Assembly: GCF_004770265.1 (NCBI RefSeq)
Contig: NZ_RQGQ01000022.1
Coordinates: forward strand, 32,583-96,582
Source of the DNA: Leptospira congkakensis
GTDB lineage: Bacteria; Spirochaetota; Leptospiria; Leptospirales; Leptospiraceae
Direction: 5' to 3'
DNA length: 64,000 bases
Of this stretch, positions 17,099-26,160 are shown piece after piece. Both the position numbers and the translations under genes were made by a program. The notes beneath the pieces were generated by a model that was not told the origin of the DNA, did not search any database, and saw only the letters and a program-made list of their open reading frames with translations. Each line of letters starts with the position of its first letter. The stretch's first letter is position 1.

Positions 17099-18265
17099 TT
17101 AGTCTTTTTTAGAAGCTGCTTCTTTGATTACGTAAGCTGCAATTTCGTTCTTTTGGATTTGAGTAGTTCCTTCGAAGATTGTGAGAATTTTGGAATCTCT
17201 CATCAACTTCTCAACAGGATACTCTTTCGTGTATCCGTATCCACCAAAAATTTGAACTGCGTCAGTAGCACACTGAACCGCACATTCAGAAGCGTATGCT
17301 TTTGCAATCGCAGAGTATTTTGGAAGGTTAGGATCGTTTGCATCAGAAAGACGAGCTGCTTTGTAAGTGATCTCTCTTGCAGTTTCTACTTTGATAGACA
17401 TATCAGCTAACATGTGTTGCACTGCTTGGAAAGTTCCGATTTTAACTCCGAACTGTTCTCTCTCACGAGCATAACGAGCTGCGTGGTCAAGTGCTGCTTG
17501 CGCCACACCCACACCCATAACCGCTACGAACGGACGAGAAGCATTCAAAGTTTGAAGAGCGTAAACGAAACCGAGGTTTTCTTTTCCTACAAGTGCGTCT
17601 TCACCTACTTCACAATCTTCAAAAATAACTTGGTGAGTGGAAGATGCTCTAATTCCGAGTTTGTCTTCTTTTTTACCAACAGTAAGACCTTTTGCGTTAC
17701 GTGGAACGTAGAAACAAGAAACTCCACGTGTTCCGCGATTTTTATCAGTATAAGCAAATACAGTAAAGGCTTGTGCATCAGATGCACCAGTGATCCATTG
17801 TTTCGCCCCGTTGATGATCCATTTGTCGCCTTTTTTCTCTGCACGAGTGGTCATACCAGGAACGTCAGAACCAGCACCTGGCTCAGACAAACAGAAAGAA
17901 ACTCCGAACTTTCCGTCTGCAATTTCAGGAAGCCATTTTAATTTTTGTTCGTGAGTGGCACCTTTTAAAATTGGAAGGATTCCAAGACCAGTGTAAGCAA
18001 ATCCGAGAGCGATTCCTAGGCATCCACGAGAAAGTTCCTCGATGGCTAAACACTGCTCGATCGCGCCAAGTCCCCATCCACCGTATTCTTCTGGAATGAC
18101 AAGACCGTTAATTCCGAGTTCCGAACGCATTTTATTGATGAGTTCTGTTGGGTGTTGGTTTTTCTCATCCCAGTGCAATGCGACTTCATGTGGGATTTCT
18201 TTTTTTACGAAGTTACGAACTAAATCTCTGATTTCAAGTTGTTGCTCTGTGAATTGGCTATACAT
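17099..18265 (-). CDS. Acyl-CoA dehydrogenase
   Basis: 388 residues, the usual length. Family landmarks are the CLSEPGAGSD motif (flavin contact), WIINGAKQWITGA, the REQFGVKIGTFQAVQHM helix, the QIFGGYGYTKEYPVEKLMRD segment and the catalytic base Glu365 in FEGTTQIQ. It should oxidise an acyl-CoA to the enoyl-CoA with FAD in beta-oxidation or in amino-acid breakdown; Glu in the C-terminal position fits short/medium-chain or branched-chain types, but chain length cannot be read. It stands alone with its own terminator downstream. The electron acceptor would be an ETF encoded elsewhere. Leptospira grow on fatty acids, so many paralogues are normal. Confidence 0.93.
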   Translation of the reverse strand: MYSQFTEQQLEIRDLVRNFVKKEIPHEVALHWDEKNQHPTELINKMRSELGINGLVIPEEYGGWGLGAIEQCLAIEELSRGCLGIALGFAYTGLGILPILKGATHEQKLKWLPEIADGKFGVSFCLSEPGAGSDVPGMTTRAEKKGDKWIINGAKQWITGASDAQAFTVFAYTDKNRGTRGVSCFYVPRNAKGLTVGKKEDKLGIRASSTHQVIFEDCEVGEDALVGKENLGFVYALQTLNASRPFVAVMGVGVAQAALDHAARYAREREQFGVKIGTFQAVQHMLADMSIKVETAREITYKAARLSDANDPNLPKYSAIAKAYASECAVQCATDAVQIFGGYGYTKEYPVEKLMRDSKILTIFEGTTQIQKNEIAAYVIKEAASKKD

Positions 18266-18384
18266 TCCGGGATGTTCCTTCTGAGAATGGGGTATTTACT
18301 ACCTTTTTTCGTACGACCCTTCCTATGCCAAGGGTTTTTCTCTCTTTACAAGAAAGCAAATTCATTGTAAAATTTTCCATTTGT

Positions 18385-19398
18385 ATGGCTAAATCGTGTT
18401 CTTTATTCCACAACCTTCGACAGCTGTCTGCTGTTTTCCTAATCACTGTTTCCTTCGTCCTAATTACCTGTTCTGGCCGACCGAAATACGAACCCAAAGC
18501 AAATCTAAGTTATGCGAACTTTGAAGTTTACTTCCAAGAGAAGTTAAACGAAAGCAAACAAAAGAATCACAGACCAGGTAACGAAGAACGTTATATCAGT
18601 TTTGGGAAAAAAACTCCCTTAGCTTTTTTATACATTCATGGATACGGTGCTTCCCGTGCAGAAGGAGAAGAGGTGATGGAAAAGTTGGCTAAAAAATTCA
18701 AGGCCAATACTTACCTACTTCGTTTGCCAGGTCATGGAACCAACAAAGAAGACCAAAGGGATCAAAATTTTAACAACTACTTAGATGCATCGCGCGAAGC
18801 TTTGTATATGATGCAGTCACAAGGAGATCGTGTGGTTGTGTTTGGAAGTTCCATGGGTGGTCTTCTTGCCACTTGGCTTGCGTCCGAGTACCCAGAAGAA
18901 GTAGATGGTTTGGTTTTAGCAAATCCATTTTACGCACCAGTGGATAGTAGTTTGAATTTATTCAACTATCCTGGTGGACTTACCTTCATCCATTTGCTCA
19001 AAGGAAAAGTAAGAGCATCCGCGCATAATAACAATCCCAAGGTGTTGCCAGAAAGAAATAACTATTGGTATCCGGAGCAATACTTTGCAGCCCTTACTGG
19101 TGTGAATGATTTACGAAATTATGCCGCTGTTCCTGATGTGTTTAGAAAAGTAACTTCTCCCGCATTACTTTTGTACTACTACAAAAGTGATAAAGAACAA
19201 GACCCAACAGCGAGTGTTCCTAAAATGTTAGAAGGGTATACCAATTTTGGTTTGGACAAAACGCCAAATCCTCTCAACAGGAAAGTGGCAGTCGAAAATG
19301 GAATGCACGTTCTGATGTCTAAGTGGATCATCACAGACAAAGCCTTTATCGAAGCACAAACAGAAAAATGGCTAACCGAACTTTCTAAGTCTAAGTAG
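18385..19398 (+). CDS. Alpha/beta hydrolase lipoprotein (esterase/lipase-like)
   Basis: 337 residues from ATG 18385; the frame is open 20 codons upstream, but this start gives a clean lipoprotein signal with Cys29 (LITC). The fold shows the oxyanion HGYG (85-88), LRLPGHGTN, the nucleophile elbow GSSMGG with Ser156, an Asp candidate in KSDKEQDP and the His in NGMHVLMS near the C-terminus. The pattern matches carboxylesterase/monoacylglycerol-lipase-type enzymes. An anchored lipase would suit an organism that feeds on long-chain fatty acids. It is followed by an SDR gene 53 bases later in the same direction. The substrate is unknown. Confidence 0.85.
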   Translation: MAKSCSLFHNLRQLSAVFLITVSFVLITCSGRPKYEPKANLSYANFEVYFQEKLNESKQKNHRPGNEERYISFGKKTPLAFLYIHGYGASRAEGEEVMEKLAKKFKANTYLLRLPGHGTNKEDQRDQNFNNYLDASREALYMMQSQGDRVVVFGSSMGGLLATWLASEYPEEVDGLVLANPFYAPVDSSLNLFNYPGGLTFIHLLKGKVRASAHNNNPKVLPERNNYWYPEQYFAALTGVNDLRNYAAVPDVFRKVTSPALLLYYYKSDKEQDPTASVPKMLEGYTNFGLDKTPNPLNRKVAVENGMHVLMSKWIITDKAFIEAQTEKWLTELSKSK

Positions 19399-19451
19399 AA
19401 ACAGTCTATAAAAGGACGGTAGGTCAAAACTACCAAAGGAGATTTGATTCC

Positions 19452-20156
19452 ATGAAAGAATCCAAGGAACGCATTGCACTTGTCACAGGGGCCAACCGAG
19501 GGATTGGAAAACAAGTCTCCATCGATCTGGCAAAACAAGGAATCTATGTTCTCATAGGTTCCCGAAATCCTGGAGAAGCAGAAGATACACTTGCCGCTGT
19601 TCAGGCCGTTGGCAAAGGGGAAATCCTTTCCCTTGATGTTTCCAAGGAACAAAGTATCAGTGAAGCACTCGATACCATCACAGGGAGTTTTGGGAAATTA
19701 GACATCCTTGTAAACAATGCGGGGATTTTTGCTGACCCCGGTTCTTTCTTTGATACCACAAGTGAAGACCTACATAGAACCCTTCTTGTGAATCTTTACG
19801 GCCCACTCCGAATGATTCAAGTATTTCTACCGATGATGATCCAAAATAACTTCGGTCGCATTGTGAATGTTAGCTCAGGTATGGGACAACTATCAGAAAT
19901 GGGCGGTGGGTATCCAGCCTACCGCATTTCAAAAACTGCGATCAACTCGCTCACGGCTCTTTCTAGTGTGGAAGCAGTGGGAAAAAATATCAAAATCAAT
20001 TCGGTATGCCCTGGTTGGGTGAAAACGGATATGGGCGGTGCCAGTGCCACAAGGCCTGTGGAAAAAGGTGCGGAAACCATCGTTTGGGCAGCAACGTTAC
20101 CGGATAGTGGGCCAACCGGAAAATTCTTTCGGGATAAAAAAGAGATTAGTTGGTAG
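19452..20156 (+). CDS. Classical short-chain dehydrogenase/reductase
   Basis: 234 residues with a good ribosome site (AAAGGAGA about 8 bases before ATG). Motifs are TGANRGIG (12-19), NNAG (88-91), Ser142 and the catalytic Tyr157-x3-Lys161, and PGWVKTDM near 190. This is a complete NAD(P)-binding classical SDR and resembles carbonyl-reductase-type enzymes. The end reads GKFFRDKKEISW, typical of that group. It may be co-transcribed with the lipase-like gene upstream. It marks the left border of the A+T-rich NACHT locus. Confidence 0.9.
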   Translation: MKESKERIALVTGANRGIGKQVSIDLAKQGIYVLIGSRNPGEAEDTLAAVQAVGKGEILSLDVSKEQSISEALDTITGSFGKLDILVNNAGIFADPGSFFDTTSEDLHRTLLVNLYGPLRMIQVFLPMMIQNNFGRIVNVSSGMGQLSEMGGGYPAYRISKTAINSLTALSSVEAVGKNIKINSVCPGWVKTDMGGASATRPVEKGAETIVWAATLPDSGPTGKFFRDKKEISW

Positions 20157-20283
20157 ATATGCAAAACAGATTTTGTTAATCGTTTGAACAAGCATAGGGT
20201 TACTAAATGAATGATCAGTAACTTGAGTAATATTGGAAATATCAACAACTAGCTACATTTATCAAAAGGATTTCATATTTTAA

Positions 20284-20700
20284 ATGAAAATTTTAACAGA
20301 AGATCTAATAAAAAAAGAGCTAGCAAATAGCAAGCCACCGTTTGCCTATAAAGATATAAAGGATTATCCGATTAATGACCTAGATCATCGAGTTTTTGAA
20401 ATCTTCATATATACTCTTTTTGAAAGTGTAATAAAATATCCAGATAAAAATAAGCTGAGTCATATCAAAAGTAATTTTGATAAAGTCCACTTATGCAGAG
20501 GTATTAAAGATGGCGGAAGAGATATCATTCTTTCAAGTGTTGGAAAAAACAATGGTGTTGTTCAATGCAAGAGATACAATTCACCTATTGATAAATCACT
20601 TGCTGCAAAAGAAATTATTAAATTCTGTTTAAACTCCTTATTCAATAAAGAATTTATTGAAGAAAAAAAATTTGATTATTATCTTGTGACTGCTAGTTAA
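20284..20700 (+). CDS. N-terminal Mrr-like nuclease fragment of the NACHT gene
   Basis: 138 codons before the TAA. The visible core is DHRVFEIF (Glu39), KDGGRDII (Asp80) and VVQCKRY (Gln94-Cys95-Lys96), the E...D...QxK set of Mrr/PD-(D/E)XK DNA endonucleases. The last residues read DYYLVTAS, the strand that precedes a helix in this fold, so the stop removes the final helix of the domain. If made alone the piece would hold the catalytic residues but an incomplete fold. In NACHT defence proteins this kind of domain is the effector that cuts DNA after activation. Confidence 0.7.
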   Translation: MKILTEDLIKKELANSKPPFAYKDIKDYPINDLDHRVFEIFIYTLFESVIKYPDKNKLSHIKSNFDKVHLCRGIKDGGRDIILSSVGKNNGVVQCKRYNSPIDKSLAAKEIIKFCLNSLFNKEFIEEKKFDYYLVTAS

Positions 20701-20895
20701 TTTACAGAATCTGCAAAAACTTTACTTTCCGATTTCAATGCTCGAATTTTCGAAGATAAAGATGAATTAGATAAATGGATTCTCCAAATACTCAATGGAA
20801 ATCCCACAATAAAAAGCCAATATAATGAAGCAGTCGATCGAACTAAATTAGAGGATACGCTTATCAATATAAGAATTTCTTATATTTATAATACA

Positions 20896-23382
20896 ATGTT
20901 AAACCAATATATTATATTTTATGAAGAAATTATCATTCCGCTTTTCTTTCAGGTTAAAGTGTTAGTGGTTCAAAACGAGAGAGAGATTAAAGAGAAAATC
21001 GATAGAACGTCATTAATTTTACTCTACTTAGAACATTTAGAGTTAGAATTAGGAAGCATATATTTCGATGGATTGCCTTCAGACAATGAGATGCATACCA
21101 AAGTAAACATTGAAAATTTGTATGTTCAACTCAGATTTATTTTTTGGAAAAAAGACCAAAAATATCCAGAATTCAAAGCAGAAAGAAAAGCTCTATTAGA
21201 GTCCCATAACAAAAAGACATATATAGATATGGATATGGATATGGATTTCTATCCACTTCCATTTTTCAACAACTTGCATGATGAGGAAATTCTTAACTTA
21301 TCTTATAATTCTGTAATCTTGGGTATGCCGGGAAGCGGAAAGTCTATGTTTTTGAAAAATATAGCAATAAATCACGCAAAAAACTTCAGAGAATCTATAC
21401 ATAATTCGAATAATAACACTTTATTTCTACCACTTCTGATTAGATGTAGAGATTTTGATTTTCTAAACTTAGAAAATTTCACTAAATTACTATATTCCAC
21501 TTTTACTCGTTCAGAAAAATTACTTGGCTATGAAAAGGAATTCAAATCACTGATTGATGATTATATTTCAGAAGGCAAGCTTTTGATTCTTGTAGATGGC
21601 CTAGATGAAATTTCTGAACCAGGCATTAGAACTAGATTTATAAATAAGCTCAGACAATTTATGGATGCTTATCCTAAAATAAAGTTCTTGATTACATCAC
21701 GAGAAACAGGCTACAGAATTATAGCCTCTTCATTAGTAAATCATTGTTACCATTTTGAAATAGCAGATTTTGATGATTTTCATATAGAATCACTAGTATC
21801 TAAATGGTATAGCATTATCTATGGAACCTCTGCCGAAAGAGCTAACGAAGCAATTGCACTTGCAAAGTCTATTAGTGATTATGATCGAATAACAAAAATT
21901 GCTAAAAATCCTTTATTACTAACAACCTTGCTTTTAGTTAAAAGATGGGTTGGTCAACTTCCGACCAAAAGATCAACCCTCTATGACAAAGCAATTGAAG
22001 TTCTACTAATGACTTGGAACATAGAATCATACCAAATATTAGATAAAGATCAAGTTCTCCCTCAATTAAGTTATTTAGCATATTATATGATGGAAAGTGG
22101 AGAGGCTAGAATTGCATTAAATAAATTAAGAAAAATTTTACAAGAGTCTAGAGATGCTTTTCCAGAAATTGAATACACTATTTCCGTAAACGACTTCGTA
22201 GAAAAAATTGAAATGAGGTCAAGTCTATTGGTAATGGCCGGATTCGATTACTCTAACGGGCTCAGTGAAGCAATTTATGAATTTAGACATTTAACATTTC
22301 AGGAATTTCTGGCTGCATATGCGATCAAAGAAGGATTTTTACCACAAAATTTAAGTTTAGAGAAAGAAAATATTATTGAAAAATTTTTATTTCAAGAATC
22401 ATGGAAAGAAACAATCCTATTGTATAACGTTCTATCAGGCAGAGAAAGCAAAAAAGTAATAAATTTAATTTTAGAGAATATTAGTTATAACTTAAACAAC
22501 GAAGAAAAAATTCAACCTCTCCTGGATTTGCTATTTAATTCCTTAATCGATGAAATACTTATAAGCAAAGATTTAGTTGAAGACTGTATTGATTATTTAT
22601 TTAAATACTACAATTTATCAATTGGAACCAAAATCTCCAAGCTACTCTTAATAAACAAATACAAGGATATCTTTGATACTTGTTTTTTGAAGCACCTGCA
22701 GAGTGATAACGATTATTCACGCCTTCTGATTTCAATTTTTTCCGAAAATTTCAATGATCTATGCATCAATAAAATATTTCTATTCGAATGGATTACCTTT
22801 ATTCTAAATGCGCTAAAAACTAATGACGAAAAAATAAACAAAACTTTTTCATTAGCGATGTATGATATCTTTTATGCTTTGTCTATGAGTAAATTCAGCG
22901 AAAACCTGAAAGAAAAAATAATTGGTGAGTTTTTTACTCAATCTCTGGAGTTAATTAAAAATAATATCATTAATGACAGACAACTTAATCAATCGCTAAA
23001 AACACTAAAATTTTTGACGAGACTCATGATTGAAGCAGAGCTCAAGATGGAATATGACGAGATCTTGAAAATTATTTATGCAAAATTAGAACACATAAGA
23101 GACTCAAAGAATGAATTATTCATGCTTTATATTAGAACAATTGCAATTCTTCCATTTTCAAATAATTTTAGGATTGAAAAACCTATACAAGAATTGCTCA
23201 TATTTTCAAAGGAAAACTTAAATTCCGACGATAATTATGTTTCTAGATTTAGTAAGTTATATTTATTTCTCAGAAATGAGATGAATTCAACAGTGATTAT
23301 TTCTAATAAAATGTATCACTTTCCAGAAGAAGCAATATTTGAAAAAATTTATGAAAATATTAGTATCGATAACACCCGCTAA
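20896..23382 (+). CDS. NACHT NTPase (STAND family), downstream part
   Basis: 828 residues if translated from ATG 20896. Walker A is GMPGSGKS (143-150). Walker B is LLILVDGLDE (229-238), with the DGLDE form typical of NACHT. Then come FLITSRETGYR (sensor-1 region), KNPLLLTTLLL and the RSTLYDKAIEVLL winged-helix lead, and FRHLTFQEFLAAYAI. These are standard landmarks of the NACHT-containing STAND ATPases. From about 470 onward the chain is helical without clear LRR, TPR or WD repeats, and is probably the sensor. A GATATG triplet repeat codes for DMDMDMD at 111-117. Known bacterial NACHT proteins act against phages by oligomerising on a trigger and switching on the N-terminal effector; what this one senses cannot be told. 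Confidence 0.85.
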   Translation: MLNQYIIFYEEIIIPLFFQVKVLVVQNEREIKEKIDRTSLILLYLEHLELELGSIYFDGLPSDNEMHTKVNIENLYVQLRFIFWKKDQKYPEFKAERKALLESHNKKTYIDMDMDMDFYPLPFFNNLHDEEILNLSYNSVILGMPGSGKSMFLKNIAINHAKNFRESIHNSNNNTLFLPLLIRCRDFDFLNLENFTKLLYSTFTRSEKLLGYEKEFKSLIDDYISEGKLLILVDGLDEISEPGIRTRFINKLRQFMDAYPKIKFLITSRETGYRIIASSLVNHCYHFEIADFDDFHIESLVSKWYSIIYGTSAERANEAIALAKSISDYDRITKIAKNPLLLTTLLLVKRWVGQLPTKRSTLYDKAIEVLLMTWNIESYQILDKDQVLPQLSYLAYYMMESGEARIALNKLRKILQESRDAFPEIEYTISVNDFVEKIEMRSSLLVMAGFDYSNGLSEAIYEFRHLTFQEFLAAYAIKEGFLPQNLSLEKENIIEKFLFQESWKETILLYNVLSGRESKKVINLILENISYNLNNEEKIQPLLDLLFNSLIDEILISKDLVEDCIDYLFKYYNLSIGTKISKLLLINKYKDIFDTCFLKHLQSDNDYSRLLISIFSENFNDLCINKIFLFEWITFILNALKTNDEKINKTFSLAMYDIFYALSMSKFSENLKEKIIGEFFTQSLELIKNNIINDRQLNQSLKTLKFLTRLMIEAELKMEYDEILKIIYAKLEHIRDSKNELFMLYIRTIAILPFSNNFRIEKPIQELLIFSKENLNSDDNYVSRFSKLYLFLRNEMNSTVIISNKMYHFPEEAIFEKIYENISIDNTR

Positions 23383-23480
23383 CTAATTCATTTTGGAATT
23401 ACTCTTGATCCATTACCCTTTTAGAACTCATAACAAGAGAACGTTTTTTCTAATCGTTACAGGTTATGCAACATTCTGAA

Positions 23481-23500
23481 CCTCGGAAATAAAACCGAGG
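23481..23500. other. Hairpin between the NACHT and SRPBCC genes
   Basis: CCTCGG (23481-23486) and CCGAGG (23495-23500) pair around an 8-base A-rich loop in the 160-base gap between two convergent genes. No T run follows on either strand. It could be a weak bidirectional terminator. Confidence 0.4.
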
Positions 23501-23544
23501 CAAATCAAAATCGCTCACTACTATCGAATTGTTTCCATCTCCGA

Positions 23545-24057
23545 TCAAATCTCAGCCAACAATTTATCCAACTCCATATAACATTCCGCCATTCCATCTG
23601 CGGCACCCGATTCCACCATCATCTTACACATTTCCGCTGAAGCATATCGACAGAGGTGTCTCATCAGTGTTCGTTTGCCTTCCGTAATAAAGGTACGTGA
23701 TTCGAATGTGGCATTTGGATCTTCGGGAGCCTTAGGGTCGAAGGTTGCCATATCCATAATATAATTTTCGGTATTGGCTAAAGTTTCAGGAACAACCACT
23801 TCTCGAAAAGTTCCGTATACACCAGATTTATTTCCATTTTGATCCGCATAGAGATACAAGTATTTACCACCGACTTTCAAATCTTGTTCGCAAGTATCAA
23901 GAACCATACCTTCTGGACCAATTAGCCACTTTTTCATTAACTCAGGTTTGGTATGACAGTCAAAAACCAATTCTCTTGGTGCGTCGAAGTATCTTGTAAA
24001 TACAACTTCTGTTTCACCTCGACGTTCTAACTTAACTTCATTTTTGTTTGTTGTCAT
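23545..24057 (-). CDS. SRPBCC (AHSA1-like) domain protein
   Basis: 170 residues with the START/Bet v1-like signature of the AHSA1 group: VFTRYFDAPRELVFDCHTKPELMKKWL at 20-46, GGKYLYLYADQNG in the middle and a C-terminal helix with RHLCRYASAEMCKMMVESG. The fold binds hydrophobic ligands in a cavity; no catalytic residues are known. The gene overlaps the upstream ArsR-type repressor gene by 20 bases, an arrangement very common for ArsR-SRPBCC pairs in bacteria. Both are probably translated together. The ligand and target are unknown. Confidence 0.88.
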   Translation of the reverse strand: MTTNKNEVKLERRGETEVVFTRYFDAPRELVFDCHTKPELMKKWLIGPEGMVLDTCEQDLKVGGKYLYLYADQNGNKSGVYGTFREVVVPETLANTENYIMDMATFDPKAPEDPNATFESRTFITEGKRTLMRHLCRYASAEMCKMMVESGAADGMAECYMELDKLLAEI

Positions 24058-24397
24058 TTTTTTTCTCTCCCTTGGTTTGTATTGTTTGTAATTCTAAAAG
24101 TAGTCCATCTAACACTTGATATCGTTTTTCCCACATTTGCCGATATTTTTCGATCCAGTCGATTGCCGTTTTAAGTGGTGCTGTTTCCAGTCTACGTGGC
24201 CTCTCTTGGGCTCGGATGGTAGTAGAAACAAGTCCAGCCTCTTCCAAAACTTTGAGGTGTTTGGAAATAGCAGGTTGGCTCATACGAAACGGTTTGGCAA
24301 GTTCCATAACGGTTAAATCACCTTTCGCAAGGCGCATAAGGATGGCCCTACGAGTGGGGTCAGCAAGGGCAGAAAAAGTAGCGTCAAGTGTTTGCAT
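24038..24397 (-). CDS. ArsR-type winged-helix repressor paired with SRPBCC gene
   Basis: 119 residues from ATG 24397; the frame is open 26 codons further upstream, but MQTLDATFSALADPTRR is the conserved family start. The HTH reads LAKPFRMSQPAISKHLKVLEEAGLV. It has no cysteine in the metal-site positions, unlike the arsR at 9.1 kb, so it is a non-metal member of the family, as usual in SRPBCC pairs. The region upstream (24398-24440) is almost pure A/T and carries the likely promoter. It is expected to repress its own two-gene operon. Confidence 0.9.
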   Translation of the reverse strand: MQTLDATFSALADPTRRAILMRLAKGDLTVMELAKPFRMSQPAISKHLKVLEEAGLVSTTIRAQERPRRLETAPLKTAIDWIEKYRQMWEKRYQVLDGLLLELQTIQTKGEKKNDNKQK

Positions 24398-24626
24398 AAC
24401 TAATTGGTTATATAAATATTTAGATATATAATATAGGAATGTCAAATCTATTTTGAAAAGAAATGAGGAAAACAATTGCCTTTGCCGGCGGATTTTTCAG
24501 TTTTTCTTTCGTTTGGCTCCAAGGTTCCTTTAAAACCGGATCTCGAACCTGTCTAAAGAAAGATCAAAACTTTAATGAAACTACGAAAATCCATAGAATA
24601 TCTCAAATGGATCTGCAAAGTAACCA

Positions 24627-24992
24627 ATGAACATTCGTAAAATTAACAAAAACAATATTGAAATCGCAGTAGTCGACTCAAACGAAACTTTGATCACGGA
24701 CGGATCCTCTGCCCTGGATTTGTTTGCCACAATTCAATACGATTCTGGATGTGATCGCTTCATATTGAAACTATCTCATTTTGCGGAAGACTTCTTTGAT
24801 TTAAAAACAGGACTAGCAGGAATCGTGTTACAAAAGATAATCAACTACCGAATGAAACTAGCAATCATCGGCGATTTTTCTATTTATTCTAGCAAAAGCC
24901 TAAATGATTTTATTTACGAAATGAACTCAGGAAAAGATGTTTTTTTTCTAAATTCAGAAGAAGAAGGAATTCTTCGTCTGAGTAAAGTTTAA
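24627..24992 (+). CDS. DUF4180 domain protein
   Basis: 121 residues covering the whole DUF4180 fold. Typical segments are SALDLFATIQYDSGCDRFIL (28-47), FFDLKTGLAGIVLQKIINYRMKLAIIGDF (56-84) and NDFIYEMNSGKDVFFL near the end. The family is small, soluble and uncharacterised, though frequently found alone near regulators. It is transcribed away from the ArsR-SRPBCC pair. I see no nucleic-acid or metal motif. Confidence 0.87.
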   Translation: MNIRKINKNNIEIAVVDSNETLITDGSSALDLFATIQYDSGCDRFILKLSHFAEDFFDLKTGLAGIVLQKIINYRMKLAIIGDFSIYSSKSLNDFIYEMNSGKDVFFLNSEEEGILRLSKV

Positions 24993-25065
24993 CAATCACA
25001 CAATCACAAAGTTTTGTTGAGATATTTTTTTATCAAAACAAAACTGAAATAATTTGTATCCAAAT

Positions 25066-26160
25066 CTAAGAAGCTGAAGATTCCTTTTCCAAAAAAACAA
25101 TTTTTGACAACAAATCAATATTATGTTTTTCGATCGTGTTGGCAAGGCCAATCCCCAAAAGTTCAAAGACCCTTTGGAACAATTCGATAGATTCTATTTT
25201 TTGATCTTTAAATCCATAAAAACCTAAAACACCAATGGTTTGGTTATGAACTTTAAGAGGAAATTCCATCAGGCAAGATACTCCCAGATCTAGTAAATGA
25301 TCTCTCACACGATCAGTTGAAGTCGCAGAAATTTCGTTTATCATAAAAGCAGAACCAGATAAACTCTGGTGTGAGAATTTCGATTCTTCCTTAGAAAATC
25401 TTTGTCCCTCAAAAATCCCATGTACATTCCCTTCGACAAGACTGTACTCCCAATTTTCACCAACTTTGGAGGCAATCAGTCCTAAAGGTAAACCAAAAAG
25501 TTTAGTTCCTGTTTGTAAATAATTTCGGCAAGTTACAGTGAGATCAGTCGACTTTGTAGAAAGAAGTCGAAATAACTCGGCTAAAGAATGTTTCACAAAC
25601 GATGCAGTATTTAAAGTTTGTGCAATTAAATTTTCATTTTTGTATCGAATCAATTCTTGGCTAAGTTTGTCTGCAATCACATCGATGAGTTTTAAGTTTT
25701 TGAATTTATGTTTAAACTTATCTTCCACTATCATTCCAATAACTCCGATGACAGTCCCTATATCAGATCGAATCGGATATCCTAAATACATTGCGGACGA
25801 TTTGTCCGGAATGATTTCACTGAGAGAATGAAAATAAGTATCCTCACCAATCAAACTCATTTCAAAAATCATATTGGAATCAACTACATGGTGGCAAGGG
25901 AGCGAATATTTAGAAACTGTTTTCGGAATTTGAAATGGAACACGACTATGAAGTGCAAGCAAACGAAAGTTTTGTGATTCGGGAAGGTATTCCAAAATCC
26001 AAGTCGCGATGATCTCGGGAATCCTTGCTATGGTTCCTACTGTATGATCCCAAACCTCTTCTGTAGGTTCCACAGAATGAAATGAATGTAAATCATCGGC
26101 TAAATCCCGAGTCATAGAAATTCCGGAAAAATAATGGTTGGGAGCCAATTCAGAAAGCAT
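25066..26160 (-). CDS. Double-GAF sensor-type protein
   Basis: 364 residues without membrane segments. The first half (about 45-170) shows a GAF pattern with SAMYLGYPIRSDIGTVIGVIGMI; the second (about 205-345) repeats it with CLMEFPLKVHNQTIGVLGFYGF. No output domain (GGDEF, kinase, HTH, phosphatase) follows, so it either binds a small molecule or works through a partner. A 7-bp inverted repeat with a 14-base loop (26222-26228 with 26243-26249) lies in its upstream region. It is not in an obvious operon. Confidence 0.75.
   Translation of the reverse strand: MLSELAPNHYFSGISMTRDLADDLHSFHSVEPTEEVWDHTVGTIARIPEIIATWILEYLPESQNFRLLALHSRVPFQIPKTVSKYSLPCHHVVDSNMIFEMSLIGEDTYFHSLSEIIPDKSSAMYLGYPIRSDIGTVIGVIGMIVEDKFKHKFKNLKLIDVIADKLSQELIRYKNENLIAQTLNTASFVKHSLAELFRLLSTKSTDLTVTCRNYLQTGTKLFGLPLGLIASKVGENWEYSLVEGNVHGIFEGQRFSKEESKFSHQSLSGSAFMINEISATSTDRVRDHLLDLGVSCLMEFPLKVHNQTIGVLGFYGFKDQKIESIELFQRVFELLGIGLANTIEKHNIDLLSKIVFLEKESSAS

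Larger units (their letters stand above)
20284..23382 (+). pseudogene. Mrr-type nuclease-NACHT NTPase gene split by one in-frame stop
   Basis: One reading frame runs from ATG 20284 to the stop at 23382 (about 1,031 residues) with a single in-frame TAA at 20698-20700. The 65 codons after the TAA up to the next possible start (ATG 20896) are open and continue the nuclease-domain pattern (FTESAKTLL). No ATG, GTG or TTG lies between, and ATG 20896 has no Shine-Dalgarno. The start at 20284 has an AAAGGA about 10 bases upstream. Order of parts: Mrr-like PD-(D/E)XK domain (1 to about 165), linker helices, NACHT with Walker A (347-354) and Walker B (433-442), winged-helix region, then a helical C-terminal solenoid. 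This is the layout of bacterial NACHT anti-phage proteins. The locus is much richer in A/T than its neighbours, which suggests transfer. Confidence 0.8.

Noticed and set aside
17414..17941. 175-codon plus-strand frame opposite the acyl-CoA dehydrogenase
   Set aside because: Antisense to a clear enzyme gene, Cys/Ser-rich nonsense composition.
21223..21246. GATATG triplet repeat as a phase-variation tract
   Set aside because: Three six-base copies keep the frame; the repeat is too short to be a good slippage site.
20284..23382. Reading the NACHT locus as two normal, independent genes
   Set aside because: The frame is open between the stop and the next start, the nuclease fold continues past the stop, and ATG 20896 lacks a ribosome site. 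I keep it as possible but less likely.
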